Program-made: the position numbers and the translations under genes
Source: Microbacterium sp. SORGH_AS_1204
Lineage (GTDB): Bacteria; Actinomycetota; Actinomycetes; Actinomycetales; Microbacteriaceae
Direction of reading: 5' to 3'
Length of the DNA stretch: 64,000 bases
Assembly (NCBI RefSeq): GCF_030818935.1
Contig: NZ_JAUTBD010000001.1
Location: forward strand, 2,046,001 to 2,110,000
Shown: positions 50,485 to 59,280 of the stretch, one piece after another
Numbering within the stretch: the stretch's first letter is position 1
Layout: every line of letters starts with the position of its first letter
Notes under the pieces: model-generated
Told to the model about the DNA's origin: nothing
The model's database searches: none
The model's input: only the letters and a program-made list of their open reading frames with translations

Positions 50485-51972
50485 ATGGCCGCCACCGGCA
50501 CCGTCCCCACCGCCTCGACCAGTGCCGCACCGGCCACCGGCGTCACCGCCGCGCAGAGTCGCGTCATCTGGCTGCTGCTGACCGCCGCGTTCGTCGCGAT
50601 CCTCAACGAGACGACGATGAACGTCGCGATCCCGTTCCTCATCCGCGACCTCGGCATCACGGCCGTCGCCGCGCAGTGGCTCACGACCGCGTTCATGCTG
50701 ACCATGGCCGTCGTCATCCCGATCACCGGGTTCCTCCTGCAGCGCTTCACGACGCGGCAGGTCTTCATCACGGCGATGTCGCTGTTCTCGGCGGGAACGC
50801 TCGTCGCGTTCCTCTCCCCCGGGTTCGAGCTGCTCGTCGTCGCCCGCGTCATCCAGGCGTCGGGCACCGCGATCATGATGCCGCTGTTGATGACCACGAT
50901 CATGACGATCGTGCCGCCCGCTCAGCGCGGGCGCATGATGGGCCGGGTCAGCATCGTCATGGCGCTCGCACCCGCCATCGGACCGACGATGTCGGGCCTG
51001 GTGCTGCAGTCGCTCGGGTGGCACTGGATCTTCGGCATCGTGCTCCCGATCGCCCTGGTCGCGCTCTTCGTCGGCGCCCGATGGATCCACAACCTCGGCG
51101 ACACGCGCAACGCGCCGATCGACATCACCAGCGTCATCCTCTCGGCGTTCGGCTTCGGCGGGCTCGTGTTCGGCCTCAGCCAGATCGGCGGCGGACACGG
51201 CGGCGACGCCGGTGCGGCCGACGCGTCGATCGTCACGCTGGTCGTGTCGCTCGCCGTCGGCGTCATCGGGCTCGCGGCCTTCGTCTGGCGCCAGCTGCGC
51301 CTGCAGCGCACCGACTCGGCGCTGCTCGACCTGCGCGTCTTCCGCTCGCGCAACTTCACCCTGTCGGTCGCCCAGCTGGGCGTGATGTCGCTGGCGTTCT
51401 TCGGCGCGATCACCCTGCTTCCGCTCTACCTGCAGACGGTGCTCGAGAAGACGCCGCTCGAGACGGGACTCGCCGTGCTCCCCGGCTCGCTCGCCATGGG
51501 TCTCGCGGGTCCCGTGATCGGCCGCATCTACGACCGCTTCGGCACGCAGATCCTGCTCGTGCCCGGTGCCGTCATCGTCAGCGCCACCCTGTGGTTCTAC
51601 ACCACCGTCGGCACCGACACGTCGTTCGTGCTGCTCATCGTCGTGCAGACGGTGATGATGATCGGTCTCGCCCTGTCGTTCACGCCGCTGTTCACGGCAT
51701 CCCTCGGCTCCCTCGAACCGCGGTTCTACTCCTACGGCTCGGCGATCGTCGGGACCGTGCAGCAGGTCGCGGGCGCCGCGGGCATCGCGTTGCTCGTGAC
51801 GGTGATGTCGTCGGTCTCAGCCGCATCAGGCACCGGTCTCGAGGCGGATGCCGCGGGCACGCGGATGGCGTTCCTGATCGCGGCGATCATCTCGGTGCCG
51901 CTGATCGTCGGCGCGTTCCTCATCCGCAAGCCCGCCGATCACCTCGAGGGTGGGGCGCCAGTCGCGCACTGA
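50485..51972 (+). CDS. MFS efflux transporter, DHA2 family (14 helices)
   Basis: 495 residues with about 14 hydrophobic helices, the EmrB/QacA-type drug:proton antiporter class. Helix 1 ends NETTMNVAIPFLIRDL (motif D-like), motif A region GFLLQRFTTRQVF, and motif C-like IVMALAPAIGPTMSGLVL. The Ala/Thr-rich N-terminus is cytosolic. It is divergent from the ABC exporter with 209 bases between the starts, and the two could be controlled together. Substrate unknown. Confidence 0.88.
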   Translation: MAATGTVPTASTSAAPATGVTAAQSRVIWLLLTAAFVAILNETTMNVAIPFLIRDLGITAVAAQWLTTAFMLTMAVVIPITGFLLQRFTTRQVFITAMSLFSAGTLVAFLSPGFELLVVARVIQASGTAIMMPLLMTTIMTIVPPAQRGRMMGRVSIVMALAPAIGPTMSGLVLQSLGWHWIFGIVLPIALVALFVGARWIHNLGDTRNAPIDITSVILSAFGFGGLVFGLSQIGGGHGGDAGAADASIVTLVVSLAVGVIGLAAFVWRQLRLQRTDSALLDLRVFRSRNFTLSVAQLGVMSLAFFGAITLLPLYLQTVLEKTPLETGLAVLPGSLAMGLAGPVIGRIYDRFGTQILLVPGAVIVSATLWFYTTVGTDTSFVLLIVVQTVMMIGLALSFTPLFTASLGSLEPRFYSYGSAIVGTVQQVAGAAGIALLVTVMSSVSAASGTGLEADAAGTRMAFLIAAIISVPLIVGAFLIRKPADHLEGGAPVAH

Positions 51973-52040
51973 CGCGGGGAGGTGGCGGCACGACGCCTCG
52001 CGCTCCTCGCGCCGGAAGCGTCTCGTTCAGGATGCCGCGG

Positions 52041-52178
52041 TCAGAGCGAGCACGAGCCGCCGCCGCAGCACTGCGATGCGGGCCGCGCCTCGTCGTCGGC
52101 TTCGACGGCGGGGGCACCCAGCAGCGTGATGAGCGGCTTCTCGGCGGGCTTCGTGTCAGACGCGGTGTCACCAGACAT
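52041..52178 (-). CDS. 45-residue Cys-rich microprotein (CCGGGSC tail)
   Basis: ATG 52178 to TGA 52041 encodes 45 residues beginning MSGDTASDTKPAEKPLITLL and ending QCCGGGSCSL. An in-frame ATG at 52187 would add three residues, and GGAG lies just before 52178. Codon use is normal for the genome (third-position GC). The CC-GGG-SC tail is a likely metal- or persulfide-binding or redox site. I do not recognise the family. It is convergent with the MFS gene and divergent from the DJ-1/PfpI gene. Confidence 0.6.
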   Translation of the reverse strand: MSGDTASDTKPAEKPLITLLGAPAVEADDEARPASQCCGGGSCSL

Positions 52179-52322
52179 GCGCTCCATGCTACGCCGGCGC
52201 GCGCCGACGGGGGCCGGACGCCGCCGCTAACCCCGGGCGGCGGCATCCGCAACCCCCGTCCCGGGCTCGACCCCCGTTCCTAGCGTGGATGCGACCCCGA
52301 TCGAGAAAGAGAGAGTCGACCC

Positions 52323-52871
52323 ATGACCGATCTCAGCGGCAAGCGCATCGCCTTCCTGGCCACAGACGGATTCGAAGACAGCGAGCTGACCAGCCCGTGG
52401 GAGGCCGTGACCTCCGCCGGCGCCGAGGCCGTGCTCGTCTCGCCGAACGACGGCAGCATCAGCGGCGAGAAGGGCCACGAGCAGAAGGTGGACCTGTCGG
52501 TGTCCAGCGCCTCGGCGGGCGACTTCGACGCGCTGGTCCTGCCCGGCGGCGTGCAGAACGCCGATGACATCCGCATCGTGAAGGATGCCGTCTCGTTCGC
52601 GCGTGACTTCTTCGACCAGCACAAGCCGGTCGCCGTCATCTGCCACGGCGGCTGGATCCTCACCGAGGCTGACGTGCTGAAGGGCCGCACGCTCACCAGC
52701 TACCCCACCCTGCAGACCGACCTGCGTAACGCGGGCGCGACCTGGGTCGACGAAGAGGTGCACGTCGACCAGGGCCTGGTCTCGAGCCGCAACCCCGACG
52801 ACCTGCCCGCGTTCAACGCGAAGCTCCTCGAAGAAGTCGCCGAGGGGAAGCACTCGGGCCAGACGGCCTGA
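52323..52871 (+). CDS. DJ-1/PfpI family protein
   Basis: 182 residues, class I glutamine-amidotransferase-like fold. The nucleophile elbow VICHGGWIL has the conserved Cys, the N-terminal Glu (FEDSELTSPWEA) is in place, and VLPGGVQNAD precedes the elbow. It resembles the YhbO/PfpI stress proteins with deglycase or chaperone activity claimed in the literature. The ATG at 52323 has AGAGAG upstream. It ends at a strong bidirectional hairpin. Confidence 0.88.
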   Translation: MTDLSGKRIAFLATDGFEDSELTSPWEAVTSAGAEAVLVSPNDGSISGEKGHEQKVDLSVSSASAGDFDALVLPGGVQNADDIRIVKDAVSFARDFFDQHKPVAVICHGGWILTEADVLKGRTLTSYPTLQTDLRNAGATWVDEEVHVDQGLVSSRNPDDLPAFNAKLLEEVAEGKHSGQTA

Positions 52872-52884
52872 TCCCCGCGCGACG

Positions 52885-52917
52885 AAGGGGCCGCGGACTG
52901 CTCGTCCGCGGCCCCTT
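52885..52917. terminator. Bidirectional terminator
   Basis: AAGGGGCCGCGGA (52885-52897) and TCCGCGGCCCCTT (52905-52917) form a perfect 13-bp stem with a 7-base loop between convergent genes (DJ-1/PfpI and DUF4190). The stem ends in AA/TT on each side, so it can work both ways. Confidence 0.85.
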
Positions 52918-52929
52918 CAACGTGCGTGA

Positions 52930-53235
52930 TCAGCTGCAGGTGTACGCGACGCTGTTGACCTCGTGGATGCCGGGCCCGAGCTCCGCGCAATTGCCGACGA
53001 ACGAGAACGCGATCATCATGACCACGATGATGACGACCACGGTCGCAAGCGTCAGCACGGCGCCGATGATGATGCCGACGACCGCCGGGGTGTTCCGGTA
53101 GCCGGCTTTCTTCGACTGCACGAGCGCGACGATCGAGATGATGAGCCCGATCACGTTGAACGGGATCGATGCGATGAGGCCGACGATTCCGAGGGTCTTG
53201 CCGGGATAGGTGGTGGCGGGCGGCTGAACGGTCAT
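52930..53235 (-). CDS. Small DUF4190-like membrane protein
   Basis: 101 residues with two hydrophobic helices (about 13-40 and 50-78) separated by the short basic loop QSKKAGYRNTPA, the layout of DUF4190 proteins. The C-terminal ~20 residues contain two Cys (GNCAELG, YTCS) and should face outward, where they could form a disulfide. The function is unknown. Nothing further is seen in the 81 bases before the DNA glycosylase stop. Confidence 0.7.
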   Translation of the reverse strand: MTVQPPATTYPGKTLGIVGLIASIPFNVIGLIISIVALVQSKKAGYRNTPAVVGIIIGAVLTLATVVVIIVVMMIAFSFVGNCAELGPGIHEVNSVAYTCS

Positions 53236-53316
53236 GGGTGCTCCTGGTGGTGGCGAGGTGGGCCGTCGCGTTCACCATATTGCGCAACACCTGTCCGGCG
53301 CACGCACTGCTACCGG

Positions 53317-54138
53317 TCAGGCAGCAGGCCCCTGACACGACGGGCACCACTGCCCGCCACCCTTCGTACCGGGAATGTCCTCGATCAGGCCGTCGCAGTC
53401 GGGGCAGGGCTCGCCCGTGCGTCCGTGCACGCGCATCGACGCGACCTTCGCGGCCTTCTGGTCCGCGATCGGCACTCCGCGCCTTGCGATGACGGCCGAC
53501 GTCAGGGTGTCGTGCAGCGCGCTCCACAGGCGGGTGATGTCGTCGTCCGTCAGCGACGCCGCGTGCGCGGTCGGCGACAGCCGCGCGGCGAAGAGGATCT
53601 CGTCGGAGTAGGCGTTGCCGATCCCCGCAAGGGTCTCCTGCTCCTGCAGCAGCGCCTTGAGCTGCTTCCGCCGGTGTCCCAGCGCCGCGGCGAGCATGTC
53701 GCGGGAGTAGCCCGGGTCGGCGGCATCCGGTCCCAGCTTGGCGACCGAGGGCACCTCGTCGGCGGCGCCGACGACGTGCAGCTGCAGGGACAGCCACTCC
53801 CCGGCATCGGTGATGCCCAGGATGCCGTGCGCGAAGGCGATCCGGGCGATCACGGCCGCGACGGGCGCGGTGTCGTCGTCCGCCTCGGGCGCGGAGTTCC
53901 ACGTGGCCCAGCCGGCCCGGCCGAAACCCAGCCCCAGGTGCACGCCGTCGAGATCGAGGTCGATGTGCTTGCCGTGCCGCGTGACGGCGGTCACCGTGCG
54001 GCCGACGAGCTCGTCGAGTGGGCGCGCGCGGGTCTTCAGCGCCCGCCCCTCGATCAGTTCGACCCCCGTCACCTCGCGCCCGGTCAGGCGCTCGCGCAGG
54101 AACAGCGCGAGCGCCTCGACCTCGGGGGCTTCAGGCAC
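53317..54138 (-). CDS. Fpg/Nei family DNA glycosylase
   Basis: 273 residues, base-excision repair glycosylase/AP lyase. After the initiator, PEAPEVE supplies the catalytic Pro2 and Glu3 (the third residue is Ala instead of the Leu of Fpg). The H2TH region ETLAGIGNAYSDEILF holds the conserved Gly-Asn, and the C-terminal zinc finger is CPDC...WCPSC. Start is GTG. The Ala variant and divergent core make it more like the actinobacterial Fpg/Nei paralogues of unsettled lesion preference than MutM itself. Confidence 0.88.
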   Translation of the reverse strand: MPEAPEVEALALFLRERLTGREVTGVELIEGRALKTRARPLDELVGRTVTAVTRHGKHIDLDLDGVHLGLGFGRAGWATWNSAPEADDDTAPVAAVIARIAFAHGILGITDAGEWLSLQLHVVGAADEVPSVAKLGPDAADPGYSRDMLAAALGHRRKQLKALLQEQETLAGIGNAYSDEILFAARLSPTAHAASLTDDDITRLWSALHDTLTSAVIARRGVPIADQKAAKVASMRVHGRTGEPCPDCDGLIEDIPGTKGGGQWCPSCQGPAA

Positions 54139-54150
54139 GGGCCACCGCGA

Positions 54151-55557
54151 TCAGGACTCCGACGGCGCCGGCGGCGCGGTCGGGGCGGGGTACGAACGCG
54201 TCGACGCGGGCTCGCCCGTCTTCTGCGCCTGCGCGAACGCGTCCGCGACGACACGGCCCTGGATGATCTGCGTCAGATCGATGCCGGTGGCCGCGCGCAC
54301 GGCCTCGAACGACGAGCGCAGGCCGGTCGCCGATTCGGCCGCGAGGTGGCCGCTGGCTCCTTCGCCGCCGAGCACCGTGATGTTGCCGACGCGGTCGTAG
54401 CCCTTGGCGAACTCGGCCATCATCGGCACGAGCGCCTCGAGCGCGCGCTGGGCGAGCAGAGCCTCTTGGTTGTGCGACAGGGCCTCCGCCTCGGCGCGGA
54501 TCGCCTCGGCGCGCGCTTCACCGGCTAGGCGCACGGCCTGCGCGTCGGCTTCGGCGCGCACGCGCACGGCGGCGGCCTCCTGCTCCGCGATCTCGGCACG
54601 CGCCTGGGCGGCCTTGATCTGCGCGTAGGCCTCGGCGTCGGCTTCCTTCTGCCGCTGGTACAGGTCGGCGTCGGCGACGCGGGAGACCTCGGACTCCAGG
54701 CGGGCCTGCGTGTTCTGCGCCTCCTGCTGCAGAACGGCCTGGCGGCGCTCGGCGCGGGTCAGCGCCTCGGCCTGCTCGGCCTCGGCATTGGCGCGGCCGA
54801 CCTCGGCCTTGGCCGCGGCGCTGTTCTTGTCGAGCGCGGTCTGCTCGATCAGGTTCGCCTCGTCGGTGGCAATCTGACGCGCGCGGATCTCGCGCACCGC
54901 GTTGATGCGGGCGACCTCGGCCTCGCGCTTCACACGCTCGACCTCGGTGGCGCCGAGGGCCGCGATGTAGCCGTTGCCGTCGGTGACGCCCTGGATCTGG
55001 AACGAGTCGAGGATGAGTCCCTGCGACGACAGGTCGCCCTTGATGCCCTCGGCGATCTGGTCCGACAGGCGCTGGCGGTCGCGCATGAGCTCTTCGACCG
55101 TGAGGGTGGCCACCACTCCGCGCAGCGCGCCCTCGAGCTGCTCGGTGGTGAACTGCTCGATCGCCTTGTCTTGCGAGGCGAAGCGCTCGGCGGCGCGGCG
55201 CACCGATTCGGGATCGGAGCCGATCTTCACCAGCGCCACACCGCTGACGTTCACGGTCACGCCGTTCGACGACTGCGCGGTCGGCTCCATCTTGATCTGG
55301 CGCGCCCGCAGCGAGATCATCTCGCCCCGCTGCGTGAGCGGGTTGACGATGGCGCCGCCGCCGGTGATGACCGTGATGCGCGACGACTCGCCGTCGGCGC
55401 TCTTCTGCCGCTTACCGACGATGACCAGGGCCTCGTCGGCCTTCGCGACGCGGTACCACCCGCGGATGACGAGGGCGAGCACCGCGATCACGACGATCGC
55501 GACCACCACCACGATCGCGACGATCAGTCCGACGGCTCCTAATGCGGCGAGTTCCAT
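54151..55557 (-). CDS. Flotillin-like SPFH membrane protein
   Basis: 468 residues. One N-terminal helix (about 7-32) is followed by an SPFH/band-7 domain (about 45-200, with VNVSGVALVKIGSDPE). A long Ala/Glu-rich coiled coil (about 200-380) with EAEA and RAEA repeats comes next, and then a Pro/Ala tail. This is the layout of flotillin/YuaG scaffolds that organise membrane microdomains. It precedes the glycosylase by 12 bases on the same strand, so they are co-transcribed. A partial CTTCGACAGGC word lies just upstream at about 55566. Confidence 0.88.
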   Translation of the reverse strand: MELAALGAVGLIVAIVVVVAIVVIAVLALVIRGWYRVAKADEALVIVGKRQKSADGESSRITVITGGGAIVNPLTQRGEMISLRARQIKMEPTAQSSNGVTVNVSGVALVKIGSDPESVRRAAERFASQDKAIEQFTTEQLEGALRGVVATLTVEELMRDRQRLSDQIAEGIKGDLSSQGLILDSFQIQGVTDGNGYIAALGATEVERVKREAEVARINAVREIRARQIATDEANLIEQTALDKNSAAAKAEVGRANAEAEQAEALTRAERRQAVLQQEAQNTQARLESEVSRVADADLYQRQKEADAEAYAQIKAAQARAEIAEQEAAAVRVRAEADAQAVRLAGEARAEAIRAEAEALSHNQEALLAQRALEALVPMMAEFAKGYDRVGNITVLGGEGASGHLAAESATGLRSSFEAVRAATGIDLTQIIQGRVVADAFAQAQKTGEPASTRSYPAPTAPPAPSES

Positions 55558-55728
55558 GCTTCTCCTTCGACAGGCGCCGGCCAGGCGGCGCGGGGAATTC
55601 CTCCCAACCTAACGGGGGGCCCCGCGGCCCTGTCCACCCTCTGCACGCACGATCCGCGTCCCGCGGGGGTGGGGAGGAGCGTACCGTTGGGGGTGAGGCG
55701 GCCCGAACCGCCGAAGAGAGGTCACCAC

Positions 55729-56142
55729 ATGAAGATCGTCTCGTCGCAGGACTGGCGCGATGCCATCCGCTTCGACGCCCCCGTCCTGGTCGCCGACGTC
55801 GTACCGGGCGACGCCACCCGCTGCGTCGCCTGCGGCGCCGATGGCCCGCTGTACGAGCGCACCGAGCTCTGGGCGGTCAAGCACCGCCACCCCAAGCATC
55901 ACGGCGGTTTCGTGCGCTTCTACTGCGAGACGCACAAGCCGGCGGCCGCTCCCCCGCCTGCCGCCGCGCCCGTCGCGAGCGCCCGCGCGCGGGCCGCTGC
56001 GGCGCCTCGCGCGCAACGTCGCACCACCTCCCCCAAGCCCACGCCGATCACCGATCGTCCGACGCGGACGATGTGCCCCGACTGCTTCGTCGAGGTATCC
56101 GTCCACGGCGACTGCGGCATGTGCGGCGCGCAGGTCGTCTGA
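55729..56142 (+). CDS. Double zinc-ribbon small protein of unknown function
   Basis: 137 residues. The ATG at 55729 has AGAGAGG upstream. N-terminal domain: conserved-looking start MKIVSSQDWRDAIRFDAPVL, then a CxxC (Cys32, Cys35) and a later Cys/His set in FYCETH. A disordered Pro/Ala/Arg linker (about 72-108) leads to a C-terminal zinc ribbon with two CxxC pairs (MCPDC and DCGMCG). Homologous short actinobacterial proteins may be labelled glucose-6-phosphate dehydrogenase in databases, which I think is wrong: there is no NADP fold here. Nucleic-acid or protein binding is the likely mode. Confidence 0.75.
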   Translation: MKIVSSQDWRDAIRFDAPVLVADVVPGDATRCVACGADGPLYERTELWAVKHRHPKHHGGFVRFYCETHKPAAAPPPAAAPVASARARAAAAPRAQRRTTSPKPTPITDRPTRTMCPDCFVEVSVHGDCGMCGAQVV

Positions 56143-56160
56143 CGCCGCCGACACGACAGA

Positions 56161-56194
56161 AGAACCGCCCCGGGGATCACCCCGGGGCGGTTCT
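56161..56194. terminator. Bidirectional terminator
   Basis: AGAACCGCCCCGGGG (56161-56175) pairs perfectly over 15 bp with CCCCGGGGCGGTTCT (56180-56194), leaving a 4-base loop, between the convergent zinc-ribbon and epimerase genes. Confidence 0.88.
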
Positions 56195-56209
56195 GTCATC
56201 GCAGTGGTC

Positions 56210-57178
56210 TCAGCGTGCCGAGATCGTCCACCCGGCCTCGTGCGACGCGCCCGGGTCGAGCGACACCACGCCGGTGTCGAAGTCATAGGCGTCGTCGTTG
56301 AAGGCGTCGGGGGCGCAGGTCATCGGCTCCACGGCAAGACCGGCGCGGTGCCCGGGCGTCCCGGGCCCCGCCGGCAGGTCGGCGGTGTGGATCTGCACCC
56401 ACGCGCACTCGCCCGCCCAGCTCATCGCCACCCCCGTGCCCGACGGATCGGTGACGACGACGCTCGCGCGGCCGTCGGCATCCCGGATCAGACCGGTGTA
56501 CGCGTGGTCGATCTCGACCGCACCGAGCACCCGCTCGTCGCGGAAATCGAAGCGTTCGGCGTCGACGGCGACGGATGCCAGGGCCACCGGCGACAGCCGG
56601 TCGGGCGTCACCTCGAGCACGGTGTCGGCCGGCAGGGTCAGGCTCCATTCGTCCAGGGTCGCCGGGCCCGCGACGAGGTACGGGTGCGGGCCGGTGCCCC
56701 ACGGTGCCGGCGTGTCCGACAGGTTCGTCGCGCGCACGGTCTGCGTGAGACCGTCGGTGCCGAGGCGGTAGGTGGTCGAGACGACGAGCCACCAGGGGTA
56801 CCCCGCCTGCGCCGTGATGGTCGCCGTGAGCGTCGCCGCGTCGTCCGACGCATCGGTGACGTTCCAATCCGCCCACGAGAGCAGCCCGTGGAGTGCGTGC
56901 CCGCGGTTCGGCTCGGTCAACGCGAGCTGGTGCTCGACGCCGTCGAAGCGGTGGATGCCGTCGACGACGCGATTCGGCCAGGGCGCGAGCGTCGTACCGC
57001 GGTAGGCGGGACGCAGTTCGTCGGCATCGAAAGAGACGACGAGATCGCGACCCTCGTAGGTCAGCGAGCGGAGGGAGGCGCCGACGCTCGCGATGGCGGC
57101 CTCGTAGCCGTGGGCACGCAGGACGACGGGGGTGCCCGAGACGAGCGTGGGCGTCTCGGTGGGAACGACAGTGGTCAT
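56210..57178 (-). CDS. Aldose 1-epimerase family protein
   Basis: 322 residues, beta-sandwich mutarotase fold. The block AYRGTTLAPWPNRVVDGIHRF near residue 70 and GHALHGLLSWADW near 105 (His), then GTGPHPYLV (His) and EIDHAYTGL, and a late Glu in LAVEPMTCAPDAFN match the galactose mutarotase family, subclass near YeaD/Streptomyces-like members. The ATG at 57178 is preferred over an upstream in-frame ATG since it starts family sequence. Substrate sugar not decided. Confidence 0.85.
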   Translation of the reverse strand: MTTVVPTETPTLVSGTPVVLRAHGYEAAIASVGASLRSLTYEGRDLVVSFDADELRPAYRGTTLAPWPNRVVDGIHRFDGVEHQLALTEPNRGHALHGLLSWADWNVTDASDDAATLTATITAQAGYPWWLVVSTTYRLGTDGLTQTVRATNLSDTPAPWGTGPHPYLVAGPATLDEWSLTLPADTVLEVTPDRLSPVALASVAVDAERFDFRDERVLGAVEIDHAYTGLIRDADGRASVVVTDPSGTGVAMSWAGECAWVQIHTADLPAGPGTPGHRAGLAVEPMTCAPDAFNDDAYDFDTGVVSLDPGASHEAGWTISAR

Positions 57179-57248
57179 GACGCCATTATCGCGGTCTCGG
57201 CAACAAGCTCGCGGCATCCTGGATTCGCGCGGCCGCCGCGAAGAACGA

Positions 57249-57282
57249 CGAATGCCCCGACCGCGGACGATCGGGGCATTCG
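57249..57282 (-). terminator. csbD terminator hairpin
   Basis: CGAATGCCCCGA (57249-57260) and TCGGGGCATTCG (57271-57282) form a 12-bp perfect stem with a 10-base loop, 11 bases past the csbD stop. Confidence 0.8.
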
Positions 57283-57293
57283 GGGAGGGCGAC

Positions 57294-57464
57294 TTACTTG
57301 AAGGCGTCCTTGACGTTCTCGCCGGCCTGCTTGACGTGAGCCTTGCTCTGGTCGGTCTGGCCCTCGGCTTCGAGGCGCTCGTTGTCGGTGCCCTTGCCGA
57401 ACGCTTCCTTCGCCTTGCCGGCGATGTCTTCAGCGGCGTTCCTGATCTTGTCGTCGAGTCCCAT
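57294..57464 (-). CDS. CsbD-family stress protein
   Basis: 56 residues, Lys/Glu/Ala-rich and probably unstructured in isolation, with the CsbD pattern MGLDDKIRNAAEDIAGKAKE, EAFGKGTDNERLEAEGQTDQ and KQAGENVKDAFK. Family members are induced in general stress. The ATG at 57464 has GGAGG a few bases upstream; a longer in-frame start is not credible. Its own hairpin terminator makes it a single-gene unit. Confidence 0.85.
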   Translation of the reverse strand: MGLDDKIRNAAEDIAGKAKEAFGKGTDNERLEAEGQTDQSKAHVKQAGENVKDAFK

Positions 57465-57638
57465 GGCGGCTCCTCCCGTGTGGTCCTCGGGTATTTCCCG
57501 ATGCCTTAACGGTAGGTCGAGGCCCCCGCGCGCGACGGGGGGCTTGAATTTCCTCTCGGCCTGAGGCAACGCCGCGGGTTAGGTTCGAGATGTGCGCCCC
57601 TCGTCTGCTCCCGTCCTCGTCAGCGTCGAGGCTTTCGC

Positions 57639-58946
57639 ATGAACACCCTCGCCGACTTCCACGAGCTGCTCGACGATGCTCCCCGCGAGCCGCAGAGCAA
57701 CGGTCGCGCCGGCCGCATCGCCCTCATCGTCTTCCTCGTCGTGACGTTCCTGGTGCTCGGCGGCAGCGGCGGATACGTCTGGTGGGCGTCCTCGGCCGCC
57801 CTGCCGGCCCCGATCGTCACATCGCAGGCCCCGGTCGCGGCCCCGGGGCCGGCGGCATCCCTCGTCCTGCCCTCCGACGGCGAGATGCTGATGAGCGTTG
57901 AAGGCGGCGAGGCCTACCTGGGTCCGGATGCCGCGGGCTCCTTCGCATCGTCGGGCGGCAACGACGCGCGGCCCATCGCCAGCATCGCCAAGCTGATCAC
58001 CGCCCTCGTCGTGCTCGACGCCCACCCGCTCGACGGCCCCGGCGACCCGGGGCCCACGATCGCCTTCACCGAAGCCGACACCGACCTCTACGACCAGTTC
58101 TACGTGCAGGGCGCGGTCATCGCGAAGATGCCCGACGGGCTGCGCCTGTCGCTGCACGACTCGCTCGCGACGATGCTGCTGCCCTCGGCGGCGAACTACG
58201 CCGTGGCCAACGCGCGCTGGGCGTTCGGTTCCGAGAGCGCGTACGTGCAGGCGGCACGGTCGTGGCTGAGCGCGAACGGTCTCAACGACACGCGGATCGT
58301 GGATGCCACCGGCATCGACGACCGCAACACGAGCACGCCGAGCGATCTCGTCGCCCTGGGCCGCATCGCCGCGGCGAACCCCGTCGTCGCGTCGATCGTG
58401 CGGACGCCCTCCATCAGCGTCGAGGGTGCCGGTTACGTCACCAACACCAACGACCTGCTGGGCACGCTCGGCATCACGGGCATGAAGACAGGCAACCTCG
58501 GCGACGGCACCTTCAACCTGCTGTTCACCTCGACTCTCGACGTCGGAGTGGGAACGCCCCTCACCATCACCGGCGTCCGCATGAGCGGCGCGACGCATGA
58601 CAGCACCGACAGCGACGTTTCTCGGCTTCTCCAGAGCCTGCAGGACGGATTCCACGAGGTCGGCCTGGGCACGGTCGGAGACGAGATCGGTTCCATCTCC
58701 ACCGCATGGGGGTCGACGGCGTCGCTCGTGCTGGCGAAGACGACGGCGCTGCGCACCTGGTCGGACACCCCCATCGCGGCAGAGCTGGTCACGTCGACTC
58801 CGCAGGACTACGCCGACGGCGAGGTCGTCGGCACGGTGACATGGTCCGCGGGCCCGCAGACGGCGTCATCCCCGGTGAAGATCGCCGGCGAGATCGATGA
58901 GCCGACCCTGTGGTGGCGTCTGACGCACCCGACCGAGTTGGGCTGA
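57639..58946 (+). CDS. D-alanyl-D-alanine carboxypeptidase-like (S11) membrane protein
   Basis: 435 residues. A single N-terminal anchor helix (about 26-50) precedes an extracytoplasmic penicillin-binding fold. The active-site motif is Ser115-Ile-Ala-Lys118, and KTG begins at Lys283. The SxN motif is altered: LLPSAANYA has Ser183-Ala-Ala, with the Asn one position late (186). That could weaken acylation or shift the oxyanion partner. The C-terminal beta domain (about 345-430) is as in DacA-type enzymes. It would trim peptidoglycan stems or act as a regulator. GC content and codon use are normal. Confidence 0.8.
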   Translation: MNTLADFHELLDDAPREPQSNGRAGRIALIVFLVVTFLVLGGSGGYVWWASSAALPAPIVTSQAPVAAPGPAASLVLPSDGEMLMSVEGGEAYLGPDAAGSFASSGGNDARPIASIAKLITALVVLDAHPLDGPGDPGPTIAFTEADTDLYDQFYVQGAVIAKMPDGLRLSLHDSLATMLLPSAANYAVANARWAFGSESAYVQAARSWLSANGLNDTRIVDATGIDDRNTSTPSDLVALGRIAAANPVVASIVRTPSISVEGAGYVTNTNDLLGTLGITGMKTGNLGDGTFNLLFTSTLDVGVGTPLTITGVRMSGATHDSTDSDVSRLLQSLQDGFHEVGLGTVGDEIGSISTAWGSTASLVLAKTTALRTWSDTPIAAELVTSTPQDYADGEVVGTVTWSAGPQTASSPVKIAGEIDEPTLWWRLTHPTELG

Positions 58947-59017
58947 CGCGCGCCGCCGTGCGGCTGCTGCATCGTGAGGCCGACCCTCGCAGCGACGCGG
59001 GCGGTAGCCTCCTTGCT

Positions 59018-59266
59018 GTGTCCCAGAAGATCCCGTCTCGATCATTCGGCAGCCACCTGGCGTTCTTCCTCGTCTTCACCGCGCTATTCGCGGCCGGCGG
59101 AGTCCTGACCTTCATCGCCGCGCCGCTCTTCGGTCTCACGCCGCTGCAGTGGGGCATCGCGCTGGTGATCACCCTGTGGGTCGGAGTGTCGGCGGCGTGG
59201 GAGCTGCGGTGTATGCTCCTGGCGCGACGGTCGAGATCATCCTCTGCCGGACGGTCGGCGGGTTGA
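59018..59266 (+). CDS. Small two-helix membrane protein
   Basis: 82 residues from GTG 59018. Two hydrophobic helices (about 12-37 and 42-62) are followed by a basic Ser/Arg tail. I do not recognise the family. It starts 71 bases after the carboxypeptidase stop on the same strand and could be co-transcribed. Upstream in-frame starts are possible but add Arg-rich sequence. Confidence 0.5.
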   Translation: MSQKIPSRSFGSHLAFFLVFTALFAAGGVLTFIAAPLFGLTPLQWGIALVITLWVGVSAAWELRCMLLARRSRSSSAGRSAG

Positions 59267-59280
59267 GTCGCACGAGATGA

